The translations under genes were made by a program, and so were the position numbers. The notes under the pieces were generated by a model. It saw only the letters and a program-made list of their open reading frames with translations. It was not told where the DNA came from and did not search any database. A DNA stretch of 64,000 bases from Saposhnikovia divaricata (lineage: Eukaryota > Streptophyta > Magnoliopsida > Apiales > Apiaceae), in NCBI GenBank assembly GCA_036435485.1, contig JAZHRN010000137.1, forward strand, positions 2,604,001 through 2,668,000. The letters are read 5' to 3'. Shown here in pieces: positions 22,662-33,983 of the stretch. Positions within the stretch are counted from its first letter, which is position 1. Every line of letters begins with the position of its first letter.

Positions 22662-25197
22662 TACAATATCGTTGAATTCCAATAACCCATAGGAACAAAA
22701 TATGTAAAAAATATCCCTAAAATGGTCCGACTCGATTTTTAACAATATCCCGTGTACTAACAACTTTGAGGATTATCCGAAAACCGAGTTTCGATCATAT
22801 CAGCTCCGATTTAGGTTCGACCCGCGTCAAATAAAATTTTGTTGAATTTCAATAACCCATAGGAACAAAATATGTAAAAATATCCACAAAATGGTCCGAC
22901 TTGATTTTTAACAATATCCCGTGTACTAACCCCTTTGAGAATTTTCCGAAAACCGAGTTTTTATCATATCAGCTCCGATTCTGGTACGAATTGCGTCAAA
23001 TAAAATTTCGTTGAATTCCAATAACCCATAGGAACAAAATATGTAAAAATATCCACAAAATGGTCCGACTTGATTTTTAACAATATCCCGTGTACTAACT
23101 CCTTTGAGAATTTTCCGAAAACCGAGTTTCGATCATATCAGCTCCGATTCCGGTCCGACCCGCGTCAAATAAAATTTCGTTGAATTCCAATAACCCATAG
23201 GAACAAAATATGTAAAAATATCCACAAAATGGTCCGACTTGATTTTTAACAATGTCCCGTGTACTAACCCCTTTGAGAATTTTTCGAAAACCGAGTTTCG
23301 ATCATATCAGCTCCGATTCCGGTCCGAATTGCGTCAAATAAAATTTTGTTGAATTCCAATAACCCATAGGAACAAAATATGTAAAAATATCCACAAAATG
23401 GTCCGACTCAATTTTTAACAATTTCCCGTGTACTAACCCCTTTGAGGATTATCCAAAAACCGAGTTTTGACTATATCAGCTCCGATTCAGTTCCGAATTG
23501 CGTCAAATACAATATCGTTGAATTCCAATAACCCATAGGAACAAAATATGTAAAAATATCCCTAAAATGGTCCGACTCGATTTTTAACAATATCCCGTGT
23601 ACTAACAACTTTGAGGATTATACGAAAACCGAGTTTAGATCATATCAGCTCCGATTCAGGTTCGACCCGCGTCAAATAAAATTTTGTTGAATTTCAATAA
23701 CCCATAGGAACAAAATATGTAAAAATATCCACAAAATGGTCCGACTTGATTTTTAACAATATCCCGTGTACTAACCCCTTTGAGAATTTTCCGAAAACCG
23801 AGTTTCGATCATATCAGCTCCGATTCCGGTCCGAATTGCGTCAAATAAAATTTCGTTGAATTCCAATAACCCATAGGAACAAAATATGTAAAAATATCCA
23901 CAAAATGGTCCGACTTGATTTTTAACAATATCCCGTGTACTAACCCCTTTGAGAATTTTCCGAAAACCGAGTTTCGATCATATCAGCTCCGATTCCGGTC
24001 CGACCCGCGTCAAATAAAATTTCGTTGAATTCCAATAACCCATAGGAACAAAATATGTAAAAATATCCACAAAATGGTCCGACTTGATTTTTAACAATGT
24101 CCCGTGTACTAACCCCTTTGAGAATTTTTCGAAAACCGAGTTTCGATCATATCAGCTCCGATTCCGGTCCGAATTGCGTCAAATAAAATTTTGTTGAATT
24201 CCAATAACCCATAGGAACAAAATATGTAAAAATATCCACAAAATGGTCCGACTCAATTTTTAACAATTTCCCGTGTACTAACCCCTTTGAGGATTATCCA
24301 AAAACCGAGTTTTGACTATATCAGCTCCGATTCAGTTCCGAATTGCGTCAAATACAATATCGTTGAATTCCAATAACCCATAGGAACAAAATATGTAAAA
24401 ATATCCCTAAAATGGTCCGACTCGATTTTTAACAATATCCCGTGTACTAACAACTTTGAGGATTATACGAAAACCGAGTTTAGATCATATCAGCTCCGAT
24501 TCAGGTTCGACCCGCGTCAAATAAAATTTTGTTGAATTTCAATAACCCATAGGAACAAAATATGTAAAAATATCCACAAAATGGTCCGACTTGATTTTTA
24601 ACAATATCCCGTGTACTAACCCCTTTGAGAATTTTCCGAAAACCGAGTTTCGATCATATCAGCTCCGATTCCGGTCCGAATTGCGTCAAATAAAATTTCG
24701 TTGAATTCCAATAACCCATAGGAACAAAATATGTAAAAATATCCACAAAATGGTCCGACTTGATTTTTAACAATATCCCGTGTACTAACCCCTTTGAGAA
24801 TTTTCCGAAAACCGAGTTTCGATCATATCAGCTCCGATTCCGGTCCGACCCGCGTCAAATAAAATTTCGTTGAATTCCAATAACCCATAGGAACAAAATA
24901 TGTAAAAATATCCACAAAATGGTCCGACTTGATTTTTAACAATATCCCGTGTACTAACCCCTTTGAGAATTTTCCGAAAACCGAGTTTCGATCATATCAG
25001 CTCCGATTCCGGTCCGAATTGCGTCAAATAAAATTTTGTTGAATTCCAATAACCCATAGGAACAAAATATGTAAAAATATCCACAAAATGGTCCGACTCA
25101 ATTTTTAACAATTTCCCGTGTACTAACCCCTTTGAGGATTATCCAAAAACCGAGTTTTGACTATATCAGCTCCGATTCAGTTCCGAATTGCGTCAAA
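22662..25197 (+). repeat. Three canonical five-monomer HORs (D starts 22662, 23508, 24353)
   Basis: Unit lengths are 846, 845 and 845. Unit 22662 carries gatttaggt (22808) and gtttttatcat, so it is a partial fourth echo of the S1 super-repeat, 2,198 bp from the 20464 unit. Units 23508 and 24353 both have D with gattatacg and tttagatc followed by E2. A private ttctggtacg is near 22980. Confidence 0.94.
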
Positions 25198-26212
25198 TAC
25201 AATATCGTTGAATTCCAATAACCCATAGGAACAAAATATGTAAAAAATATCCCTAAAATGGTCCGACTCGATTTTTAACAATATCCCGTGTACTAACAAC
25301 TTTGAGGATTATCCGAAAACCGAGTTTCGATCATATCAGCTCCGATTCAGGTTCGACCCGCGTCAAATAAAATTTTGTTGAATTTCAATAACCCATAGGA
25401 ACAAAATATGTAAAAATATCCACAAAATGGTCCGACTTGATTTTTAACAATATCCCGTGTACTAACCCCTTTGAGAATTTTCCGAAAACCGAGTTTTGAT
25501 CATATCAGCTCCGATTCCGGTACGAATTGCGTCAAATAAAATTTCGTTGAATTCCAATAACCCATAGGAACAAAATATGTAAAAATATCCACAAAATGGT
25601 CCGACTTGATTTTTAACAATATCCCGTGTACTAACCCCTTTGAGAATTTTCCGAAAACCGAGTTTCGATCATATCAGCTCCGATTCCGGTCCGACCCGCG
25701 TCAAATAAAATTTCGTTGAATTCCAATAACCCATAGGAACAAAATATGTAAAAATATCCATAAAATTGTCCGACTTGATTTTTAACAATATCCCGTGTAC
25801 TAACCCCTTTGAGAATTTTTCGAAAACCGAGTTTCGATCATATCAGCTCCGATTCCGGTCCGAATTGCGTCAAATAAAATTTTGTTGAATTCCAATAACC
25901 CATAGGAACAAAATTTGTAAAAATATCCACAAAATGGTCCGACTCAATTTTTAACAATTTCCCGTGTACTAACCCCTTTGAGGATTATCCAAAAACCGAG
26001 TTTCGATCATATCAGCTCCGATTCCGGTCCGAATTGCGTCAAATAAAATTTTGTTGAATTCCAATAACCCATAGGAACAAAATATGTAAAAATATCCACA
26101 AAATGGTCCGACTCAATTTTTAACAATTTCCCGTGTACTAACCCCTTTGAGGATTATCCAAAAACCGAGTTTTGACTATATCAGCTCCGATTCAGTTCCG
26201 AATTGCGTCAAA
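25198..26212 (+). repeat. Six-monomer variant HOR: D-E1-A-B1-[C/B]-C
   Basis: The D-to-D distance is 1,015 bp. Starts: 25198, 25368, 25537, 25706, 25875 and 26044. The extra monomer is a C that finishes as B, so C is entered twice. Private changes: ccataaaattgtcc near 25759 and aaaatttgta near 25912. Confidence 0.92.
25875..26043 (+). repeat. Hybrid monomer C/B (first copy)
   Basis: The start and middle are C (gactcaattttt, acaatttcccg, gaggattatccaaaaacc) but it ends gtttcgatc...ggtccgaattgcg like B, and a full C follows. The switch lies close to monomer positions 125-130. Confidence 0.9.
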
Positions 26213-27058
26213 TACAATATCGTTGAATTCCAATAACCCATAGGAACAAAATATGTAAAAAATATCCCTAAAATGGTCCGACTCGATTTTTAACAATATC
26301 CCGTGTACTAACAACTTTGAGGATTATCCGAAAATCGAGTTTCGATCATATCAGCTCCGATTCAGGTTCGACCCGCGTCAAATAAAATTTTGTTGAATTT
26401 CAATAACCCATAGGAACAAAATATGTAAAAATATCCACAAAATGGTCCGACTTGATTTTTAACAATATCCCGTGTACTAACCCCTTTGAGAATTTTCCGA
26501 AAACCGAGTTTCGATCATATCAACTCCGATTCTGGTCCGAATTGCGTCAAATAAAATTTCGTTGAATTCCAATAACCCATAGGAACAAAATATGTAAAAA
26601 TATCCACAAAATGGTCCGACTTGATTTTTAACAATATCCCGTGTACTAACCCCTTTGAGAATTTTTCGAAAACCGAGTTTCGATCATATCAGCTCCGATT
26701 CCGGTCCGACCCGCGTAAAATAAAATTTCGTTGAATTCCAATAACCCATAGGAACAAAATATGTAAAAATATCCACAAAATGGTCCGACTTGATTTTTAA
26801 CAATATCCCGTGTACTAACCCCTTTGAGAATTTTCCGAAAACCGAGTTTCGATCATATCAGCTCCGATTCCGGTCCGAATTGCGTCAAATAAAATTTTGT
26901 TGAATTCCAATAACCCATAGGAACAAAATATGTAAAAATATCCACAAAATGGTCCGACTCAATTTTTAACAATTTCCCGTGTACTAACCCCTTTGAGGAT
27001 TATCCAAAAACCGAGTTTTGACTATATGAGCTCCGATTCAGTTCCGAATTGCGTCAAA
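26213..27058 (+). repeat. Canonical five-monomer HOR (D start 26213)
   Basis: 846 bp. Marks: gaaaatcgag in D (near 26333), atcaactccgattctgg in E2 (near 26520), gcgtaaaataaaa after A2 (near 26715) and atatgagctcc near 27025. The same set, apart from the last, recurs at 27568 and 30106. Confidence 0.94.
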
Positions 27059-27567
27059 TACAATATCGTTGAATTCCAATAACCCATAGGAACAAAATAT
27101 GTAAAAAAATATCCCTAAAATGGTCCGACTCGATTTTTAACAATATCCCGTGTACTAACAACTTTGAGGATTATCCGAAAATCGAGTTTCGATCATATCA
27201 GCTCCGATTCAGGTTCGACCCGCGTCAAATAAAATTTTGTTGAATTTCAATAACCCATAGGAACAAAATATGTAAAAATATCCACAAAATGGTCCGACTT
27301 GATTTTTAACAATATCCCGTGTACTAACCCCTTTGAGAATTTTCCGAAAACCGAGTTTTGATCATATCAGCTCCGATTCCGGTCCGAATTGCGTCAAATA
27401 AAATTTTGTTGAATTCCAATAACCCATAGGAACAAAATATGTAAAAATATCCACAAAATGGTCCGACTCAATTTTTAACAATTTCCCGTGTACTAACCCC
27501 TTTGAGGATTATCCAAAAACCGAGTTTTGACTATATCAGCTCCGATTCAGTTCCGAATTGCGTCAAA
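27059..27567 (+). repeat. Three-monomer variant HOR: D-[E/B]-C, shortest unit in the window
   Basis: The D-to-D distance is only 509 bp: D (171 bp, seven A), hybrid E/B, C. Two monomers are lost from the five-mer. Confidence 0.93.
27230..27398 (+). repeat. Hybrid monomer E/B
   Basis: It opens with the E-only gaatttcaat and keeps the E1-like gttttgatc, but ends ggtccgaattgcg and is followed directly by C (tttgttgaattcc), as B is. The switch is therefore late, after the gttttgatc at about monomer position 130. Confidence 0.87.
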
Positions 27568-28413
27568 TACAATATCGTTGAATTCCAATAACCCATAGGA
27601 ACAAAATATGTAAAAAATATCCCTAAAATGGTCCGACTCGATTTTTAACAATATCCCGTGTACTAACAACTTTGAGGATTATCCGAAAACCGAGTTTCGA
27701 TCATATCAGCTCCGATTCAGGTTCGACCCGCGTCAAATAAAATTTTGTTGAATTTCAATAACCCATAGGAACAAAATATGTAAAAATATCCACAAAATGG
27801 TCCGACTTGATTTTTAACAATATCCCGTGTACTAACCCCTTTGAGAATTTTCCGAAAACCGAGTTTCGATCATATCAACTCCGATTCTGGTCCGAATTGC
27901 GTCAAATAAAATTTCGTTGAATTCCAATAACCCATAGGAACAAAATATGTAAAAATATCCACAAAATGGTCCGACTTGATTTTTAACAATATCCCGTGTA
28001 CTAACCCCTTTGAGAATTTTCCGAAAACCGAGTTTCGATCATATCAGCTCCGATTCCGGTCCGACCCGCGTAAAATAAAATTTCGTTGAATTCCAATAAC
28101 CCATAGGAACAAAATATGTAAAAATATCCACAAAATGGTCCGACTTGATTTTTAACAATATCCCGTGTACTAACCCCTTTGAGAATTTTCCGAAAACCGA
28201 GTTTCGATCATATCAGCTCCGATTCCGGTCCGAATTGCGTCAAATAAAATTTTGTTGAATTCCAATAACCCATAGGAACAAAATATGTAAAAATATCCAC
28301 AAAATGGTCCGACTCAATTTTTAACAATTTCCCGTGTACTAACCCCTTTGAGGATTATCCAAAAACCGAGTTTTGACTATATCAGCTCCGATTCAGTTCC
28401 GAATTGCGTCAAA
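27568..28413 (+). repeat. Canonical five-monomer HOR (D start 27568)
   Basis: 846 bp. It carries atcaactccgattctgg (near 27877) and gcgtaaaataaaa (near 28069), and so is a close copy of the unit at 26213, 1,355 bp away. Confidence 0.94.
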
Positions 28414-29090
28414 TACAATATCGTTGAATTCCAATAACCCATAGGAACAAAATATGTAAAAAATATCCCTAAAATGGTCCGACTCGATTTTTAACAATAT
28501 CCCGTGTACTAACAACTTTGAGGATTATCCGAAAATCGAGTTTCGATCATATCAGCTCCGATTCAGGTTCGACCCGCGTCAAATAAAATTTTGTTGAATT
28601 TCAATAACCCATAGGAACAAAATATGTAAAAATATCCACAAAATGGTCCGACTTGATTTTTAACAATATCCCGTGTACTAACCCCTTTGAGAATTTTCCG
28701 AAAACCGAGTTTCGATCATATCAGCTCCGATTCCGGTCCGACCCGCGTCAAATAAAATTTCGTTGAATTCCAATAACCCATAGGAACAAAATATGTAAAA
28801 ATATCCACAAAATGGTCCGACTTGATTTTTAACAATATCCCGTGTACTAACCCCTTTGAGAATTTTCCGAAAACCGAGTTTCGATCATATCAGCTCCGAT
28901 TCCGGTCCGAATTGCGTCAAATAAAATTTTGTTGAATTCCAATAACCCATAGGAACAAAATATGTAAAAATATCCACAAAATGGTCCGACTCAATTTTTA
29001 ACAATTTCCCGTGTACTAACCCCTTTGAGGATTATCCAAAAACCGAGTTTTGACTATATCAGCTCCGATTCAGTTCCGAATTGCGTCAAA
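28414..29090 (+). repeat. Four-monomer variant HOR: D-[E/A]-B2-C
   Basis: 677 bp: D (six A, gaaaatcgag), E/A hybrid at 28584, B2 at 28753, C at 28922. It is the third 4-mer of the window and lies 6.4 kb from the other two; its D lacks gattatacg, so it is probably an independent exchange. Confidence 0.92.
28584..28752 (+). repeat. Hybrid monomer E/A (third copy)
   Basis: E start (gaatttcaat), A end (ggtccgacccgcg), followed by B. Confidence 0.9.
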
Positions 29091-30105
29091 TACAATATCG
29101 TTGAATTCCAATAACCCATAGGAACAAAATATGTAAAAAATATCCCTAAAATGGTCCGACTCGATTTTTAACAATATCCCGTGTACTAACAACTTTGAGG
29201 ATTATCCGAAAACCGAGTTTCGATCATATCAGCTCCGATTCAGGTTCGACCCGCGTCAAATAAAATTTTGTTGAATTTCAATAACCCATAGGAACAAAAT
29301 ATGTAAAAATATCCACAAAATGGTCCGACTTGATTTTTAACAATATCCTGTGTACTAACCCCTTTGAGAATTTTCCGAAAACCGAGTTTTGATCATATCA
29401 GCTCCGATTCCGGTACGAATTGCGTCAAATAAAATTTCGTTGAATTCCAATAACCCATAGGAACAAAATATGTAAAAATATCCACAAAATGGTCCGACTT
29501 GATTTTTAACAATATCCCGTGTACTAACCCCTTTGAGAATTTTCCGAAAACCGAGTTTCGATCATATCAGCTCCGATTCCGGTCCGACCCGCGTCAAATA
29601 AAATTTCGTTGAATTCCAATAACCCATAGGAACAAAATATGTAAAAATATCCACAAAATGGTCCGACTTGATTTTTAACAATATCCCGTGTACTAACCCC
29701 TTTGAGAATTTTTCGAAAACCGAGTTTCGATCATATCAGCTCCGATTCCGGTCCGAATTGCGTCAAATAAAATTTTGTTGAATTCCAATAACCCATAGGA
29801 ACAAAATATGTAAAAATATCCACAAAATGGTCCGACTCAATTTTTAACAATTTCCCGTGTACTAACCCCTTTGAGGATTATCCAAAAACCGAGTTTCGAT
29901 CATATCAGCTCCGATTCCGGTCCGAATTGCGTCAAATAAAATTTTGTTGAATTCCAATAACCCATAGGAACAAAATATGTAAAAATATCCACAAAATGGT
30001 CCGACTCAATTTTTAACAATTTCCCGTGTACTAACCCCTTTGAGGATTATCCAAAAACCGAGTTTTGACTATATCAGCTCCGATTCAGTTCCGAATTGCG
30101 TCAAA
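29091..30105 (+). repeat. Six-monomer variant HOR: D-E1-A-B1-[C/B]-C (second copy)
   Basis: 1,015 bp, the same layout as the unit at 25198, at offset 3,893. Starts: 29091, 29261, 29430, 29599, 29768 and 29937. A private atcctgtgta is near 29346. Confidence 0.92.
29768..29936 (+). repeat. Hybrid monomer C/B (second copy)
   Basis: Same join as at 25875, 3,893 bp upstream, with the same neighbours. It was carried by the large duplication, not formed anew. Confidence 0.9.
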
Positions 30106-30939
30106 TACAATATCGTTGAATTCCAATAACCCATAGGAACAAAATATGTAAAAAATATCCCTAAAATGGTCCGACTCGATTTTTAACAATATCCCGTGTA
30201 CTAACAACTTTGAGGATTATCCGAAAACCGAGTTTCGATCATATCAGCTCCGATTCAGGTTCGACCCGCGTCAAATAAAATTTTGTTGAATTTCAATAAC
30301 CCATAGGAACAAAATATGTAAAAATATCCACAAAATGGTCCGACTTGATTTTTAACAATATCCCGTGTACTAACCCCTTTGAGAATTTTCCGAAAACCGA
30401 GTTTCGATCATATCAACTCCGATTCTGGTCCGAATTGCGTCAAATAAAATTTCGTTGAATTCCAATAACCCATAGGAACAAAATATGTAAAAATATCCAC
30501 AAAATGGTCCGACTTGATTTTTAACAATATCCCGTGTACTAACCCCTTTGAGACCGAGTTTCGATCATATCAGCTCCGATTCCGGTCCGACCCGCGTAAA
30601 ATAAAATTTCGTTGAATTCCAATAACCCATAGGAACAAAATATGTAAAAATATCCACAAAATGGTCCGACTTGATTTTTAACAATATCCCGTGTACTAAC
30701 CCCTTTGAGAATTTTCCGAAAACCGAGTTTCGATCATATCAGCTCCGATTCCGGTCCGAATTGCGTCAAATAAAATTTTGTTGAATTCCAATAACCCATA
30801 GGAACAAAATATGTAAAAATATCCACAAAATGGTCCGACTCAATTTTTAACAATTTCCCGTGTACTAACCCCTTTGAGGATTATCCAAAAACCGAGTTTT
30901 GACTATATCAGCTCCGATTCAGTTCCGAATTGCGTCAAA
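30106..30939 (+). repeat. Five-monomer HOR with a 12-bp deletion in A2 (834 bp)
   Basis: D-E2-A2-B2-C as at 26213, with the shared atcaactccgattctgg and gcgtaaaataaaa marks, but 12 bp shorter. Monomer A2 (30445-30601) is 157 bp because aattttccgaaa is missing after ctttgag. Confidence 0.94.
30445..30601 (+). repeat. Truncated monomer A2 (157 bp) with the only out-of-register indel
   Basis: It reads ctttgagaccgagtttcg near 30546-30563, where all other A2 copies have aattttccgaaa between gag and accgag. The breakpoint is 30552/30553, with a single A of shared sequence at the ends. This shifts nucleosome-scale phasing by about one helical turn for everything downstream. Confidence 0.93.
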
Positions 30940-32631
30940 TACAATATCGTTGAATTCCAATAACCCATAGGAACAAAATATGTAAAAAAATATCCCTAAA
31001 ATGGTCCGACTCGATTTTTAACAATATCCCGTGTACTAACAACTTTGAGGATTATCCGAAAATCGAGTTTCGATCATATCAGCTCCGATTCAGGTTCGAC
31101 CCGCGTCAAATAAAATTTTGTTGAATTTCAATAACCCATAGGAACAAAATATGTAAAAATATCCACAAAATGGTCCGACTTGATTTTTAACAATATCCCG
31201 TGTACTAACCCCTTTGAGAATTTTCCGAAAACCGAGTTTTGATCATATCAGCTCCGATTCCGGTACGAATTGCGTCAAATAAAATTTCGTTGAATTCCAA
31301 TAACCCATAGGAACAAAATATGTAAAAATATCCACAAAATGGTCCGACTTGATTTTTAACAATATCCCGTGTACTAACTCCTTTGAGAATTTTCCGAAAA
31401 CCGAGTTTCGATCATATCAGCTCCGATTCCGGTCCGACCCGCGTCAAATAAAATTTCGTTGAATTCCAATAACCCATAGGAACAAAATATGTAAAAATAT
31501 CCACAAAATGGTCCGACTTGATTTTTAACAATATCCCGTGTACTAACCCCTTTGAGAATTTTTCGAAAACCGAGTTTCGATCATATCAGCTCCGATTCCG
31601 GTCCGAATTGCGTCAAATAAAATTTTGTTGAATTCCAATAACCCATAGGAACAAAATATGTAAAAATATCCACAAAATGGTCCGACTCAATTTTTAACAA
31701 TTTCCCGTGTACTAACCCCTTTGAGGATTATCCAAAAACCGAGTTTTGACTATATCAGCTCCTATTCAGTTCCGAATTGCGTCAAATACAATATCGTTGA
31801 ATTCCAATAACCCATAGGAACAAAATATGTAAAAATATCCCTAAAATGGTCCGACTCGATTTTTAACAATATCCCGTGTACTAACAACTTTGAGGATTAT
31901 CCGAAAACCAAGTTTCGATCATATCAGCTCCGATTCAGGTTCGACCCGTGTTAAATAAAATTTTGTTGAATTTCAATAACCCATAGGAACAAAATATGTA
32001 AAAATATCCACAAAATGGTCCGACTTGATTTTTAACAATATCCCGTGTACTAACCCCTTTGAGAATTTTCCGAAAACCGTGTTTTGATCATATCAGCTCC
32101 GATTCCGGTACGAATTGCGTCAAATAAAATTTCGTTGAATTCCAATAACCCATAGGAACAAAATATGTAAAAATATCCACAAAATGGTCCGACTTGATTT
32201 TTAACAATATCCCGTGTACTAACTCCTTTGAGAATTTTCCGAAAACCGAGTTTCGATCATATCAGCTCCGATTCCGGTCCGACCCGCGTCAAATAAAATT
32301 TCGTTGAATTCCAATAACCCATAGGAACAAAATATGTAAAAATATCCACAAAATGGTCCGACTTGATTTTTAACAATATCCCGTGTACTAACCCCTTTGA
32401 GAATTTTTTGAAAACCGAGTTTCGATCATATCAGCTCCGATTCCGGTCCGAATTGCGTCAAATAAAATTTTGTTGAATTCCAATAACCCATAGGAACAAA
32501 ATATGTAAAAATATCCACAAAATGGTCCGACTCAATTTTTAACAATTTCCCGTGTACTAACCCCTTTGAGGATTATCCAAAAACCGAGTTTTGACTATAT
32601 CAGCTCCGATTCAGTTCCGAATTGCGTCAAA
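30940..32631 (+). repeat. Two canonical five-monomer HORs (D starts 30940, 31787)
   Basis: 847 bp (D with seven A and gaaaatcgag) and 845 bp. Unit 31787 shows gctcctatt just before it, gaaaaccaag in D and gacccgtgttaaat at the D/E boundary; this trio recurs at 36520 and 41591. Its E has ccgtgttttg (near 32088) and its B ends its T-tract as ttttttg. Confidence 0.94.
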
Positions 32632-33983
32632 TACAATATCGTTGAATTCCAATAACCCATAGGAACAAAATATGTAAAAATATCCCTAAAATGGTCCGAC
32701 TCGATTTTTAACAATATCCCGTGTACTAACAACTTTGAGGATTATCCGAAAACCGAGTTTCGATCATATCAGCTCCGATTCAGGTTCGACCCGCGTCAAA
32801 TAAAATTTTGTTGAATTTCAATAACCCATAGGAACAAAATATGTAAAAATATCCACAAAATGGTCCGACTTGATTTTTAACAATATCCCGTGTACTAACC
32901 CCTTTGAGAATTTTCCGAAAACCGAGTTTCGATCATATCAGCTCCGATTCCGGTCCGAATTGCGTCAAATAAAATTTCGTTGAATTCCAATAACCCATAG
33001 GAACAAAATATGTAAAAATATCCACAAAATGGTCCGACTTGATTTTTAACAATATCCCGTGTACTAACCCCTTTGAGAATTTTCCGAAAACCGAGTTTCG
33101 ATCATATCAGCTCCGATTCCGGTCCGACCCGCGTAAAATAAAATTTCGTTGAATTCCAATAACCCATAGGAACAAAATATGTAAAAATATCCACAAAATG
33201 GTCCGACTTGATTTTTAACAATATCCCGTGTACTAACCCCTTTGAGAATTTTCCGAAAACCGAGTTTCGATCATATCAGCTCCGATTCCGGTCCGAATTG
33301 CGTCAAATAAAATTTTGTTGAATTCCAATAACCCATAGGAACAAAATATGTAAAAATATCCACAAAATGGTCCGACTTGATTTTTAACAATATCCCGTGT
33401 ACTAACCCCTTTGAGAATTTTTCGAAAACCGTGTTTTGATCATATCAGCTCCGATTCCGGTACGAATTGCGTCAAATAAAATTTCGCTGAATTCCAATAA
33501 CCCATAGGAACAAAATATGTAAAAATATCCACAAAATGGTCCGACTTGATTTTTAACAATATCCCGTGTACTAACTCCTTTGAGAATTTTCCGAAAACCG
33601 AGTTTCGATCATATCAGCTCCGATTCCGGTCCGACCCGCGTCAAATAAAATTTCGTTGAATTCCAATAACCCATAGGAACAAAATATGTAAAAATATCCA
33701 CAAAATGGTCCGACTTGATTTTTAACAATATCCCGTGTACTAACCCCTTTGAGAATTTTTTGAAAACCGAGTTTCGATCATATCAGCTCCGATTCCGGTC
33801 CGAATTGCGTCAAATAAAATTTTGTTGAATTCCAATAACCCATAGGAACAAAATATGTAAAAATATCCACAAAATGGTCCGACTCAATTTTTAACAATTT
33901 CCCGTGTACTAACCCCTTTGAGGATTATCCAAAAACCGAGTTTTGACTATATCAGCTCCGATTCAGTTCCGAATTGCGTCAAA
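32632..33983 (+). repeat. Eight-monomer variant HOR: D-E2-A2-B2-[C/E1]-A1-B1-C
   Basis: 1,352 bp. Starts: 32632, 32801, 32970, 33139, 33308, 33477, 33646 and 33815. A1 at 33477 opens taaaatttcgctg, a change shared only with the hybrid at 40745. Confidence 0.92.
33308..33476 (+). repeat. Hybrid monomer C/E1 (with ccgtgttttg mark)
   Basis: C start (tttgttgaattcc, after B2), E1 end (ggtacgaatt) with the ccgtgttttg variant known from the ordinary E1 at 31956 and 34153. It has atttttcg where E1 normally has attttccg. Confidence 0.89.

Larger units (their letters stand above)
25198..27058 (+). repeat. 3.9-kb-offset duplication, copy 1 (11 monomers)
   Basis: A C/B six-mer followed by the atcaactccgattctgg five-mer. 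The same pair of units occurs at 29091-30939, offset 3,893 (3,881 after the 12-bp deletion). Both copies are followed by a D with seven A and gaaaatcgag. Confidence 0.82.
29091..30939 (+). repeat. 3.9-kb-offset duplication, copy 2 (11 monomers, 12-bp deletion)
   Basis: It matches 25198-27058 in order, hybrid content and private marks. The 12-bp deletion is only in this copy, so it happened after the duplication. Confidence 0.82.
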
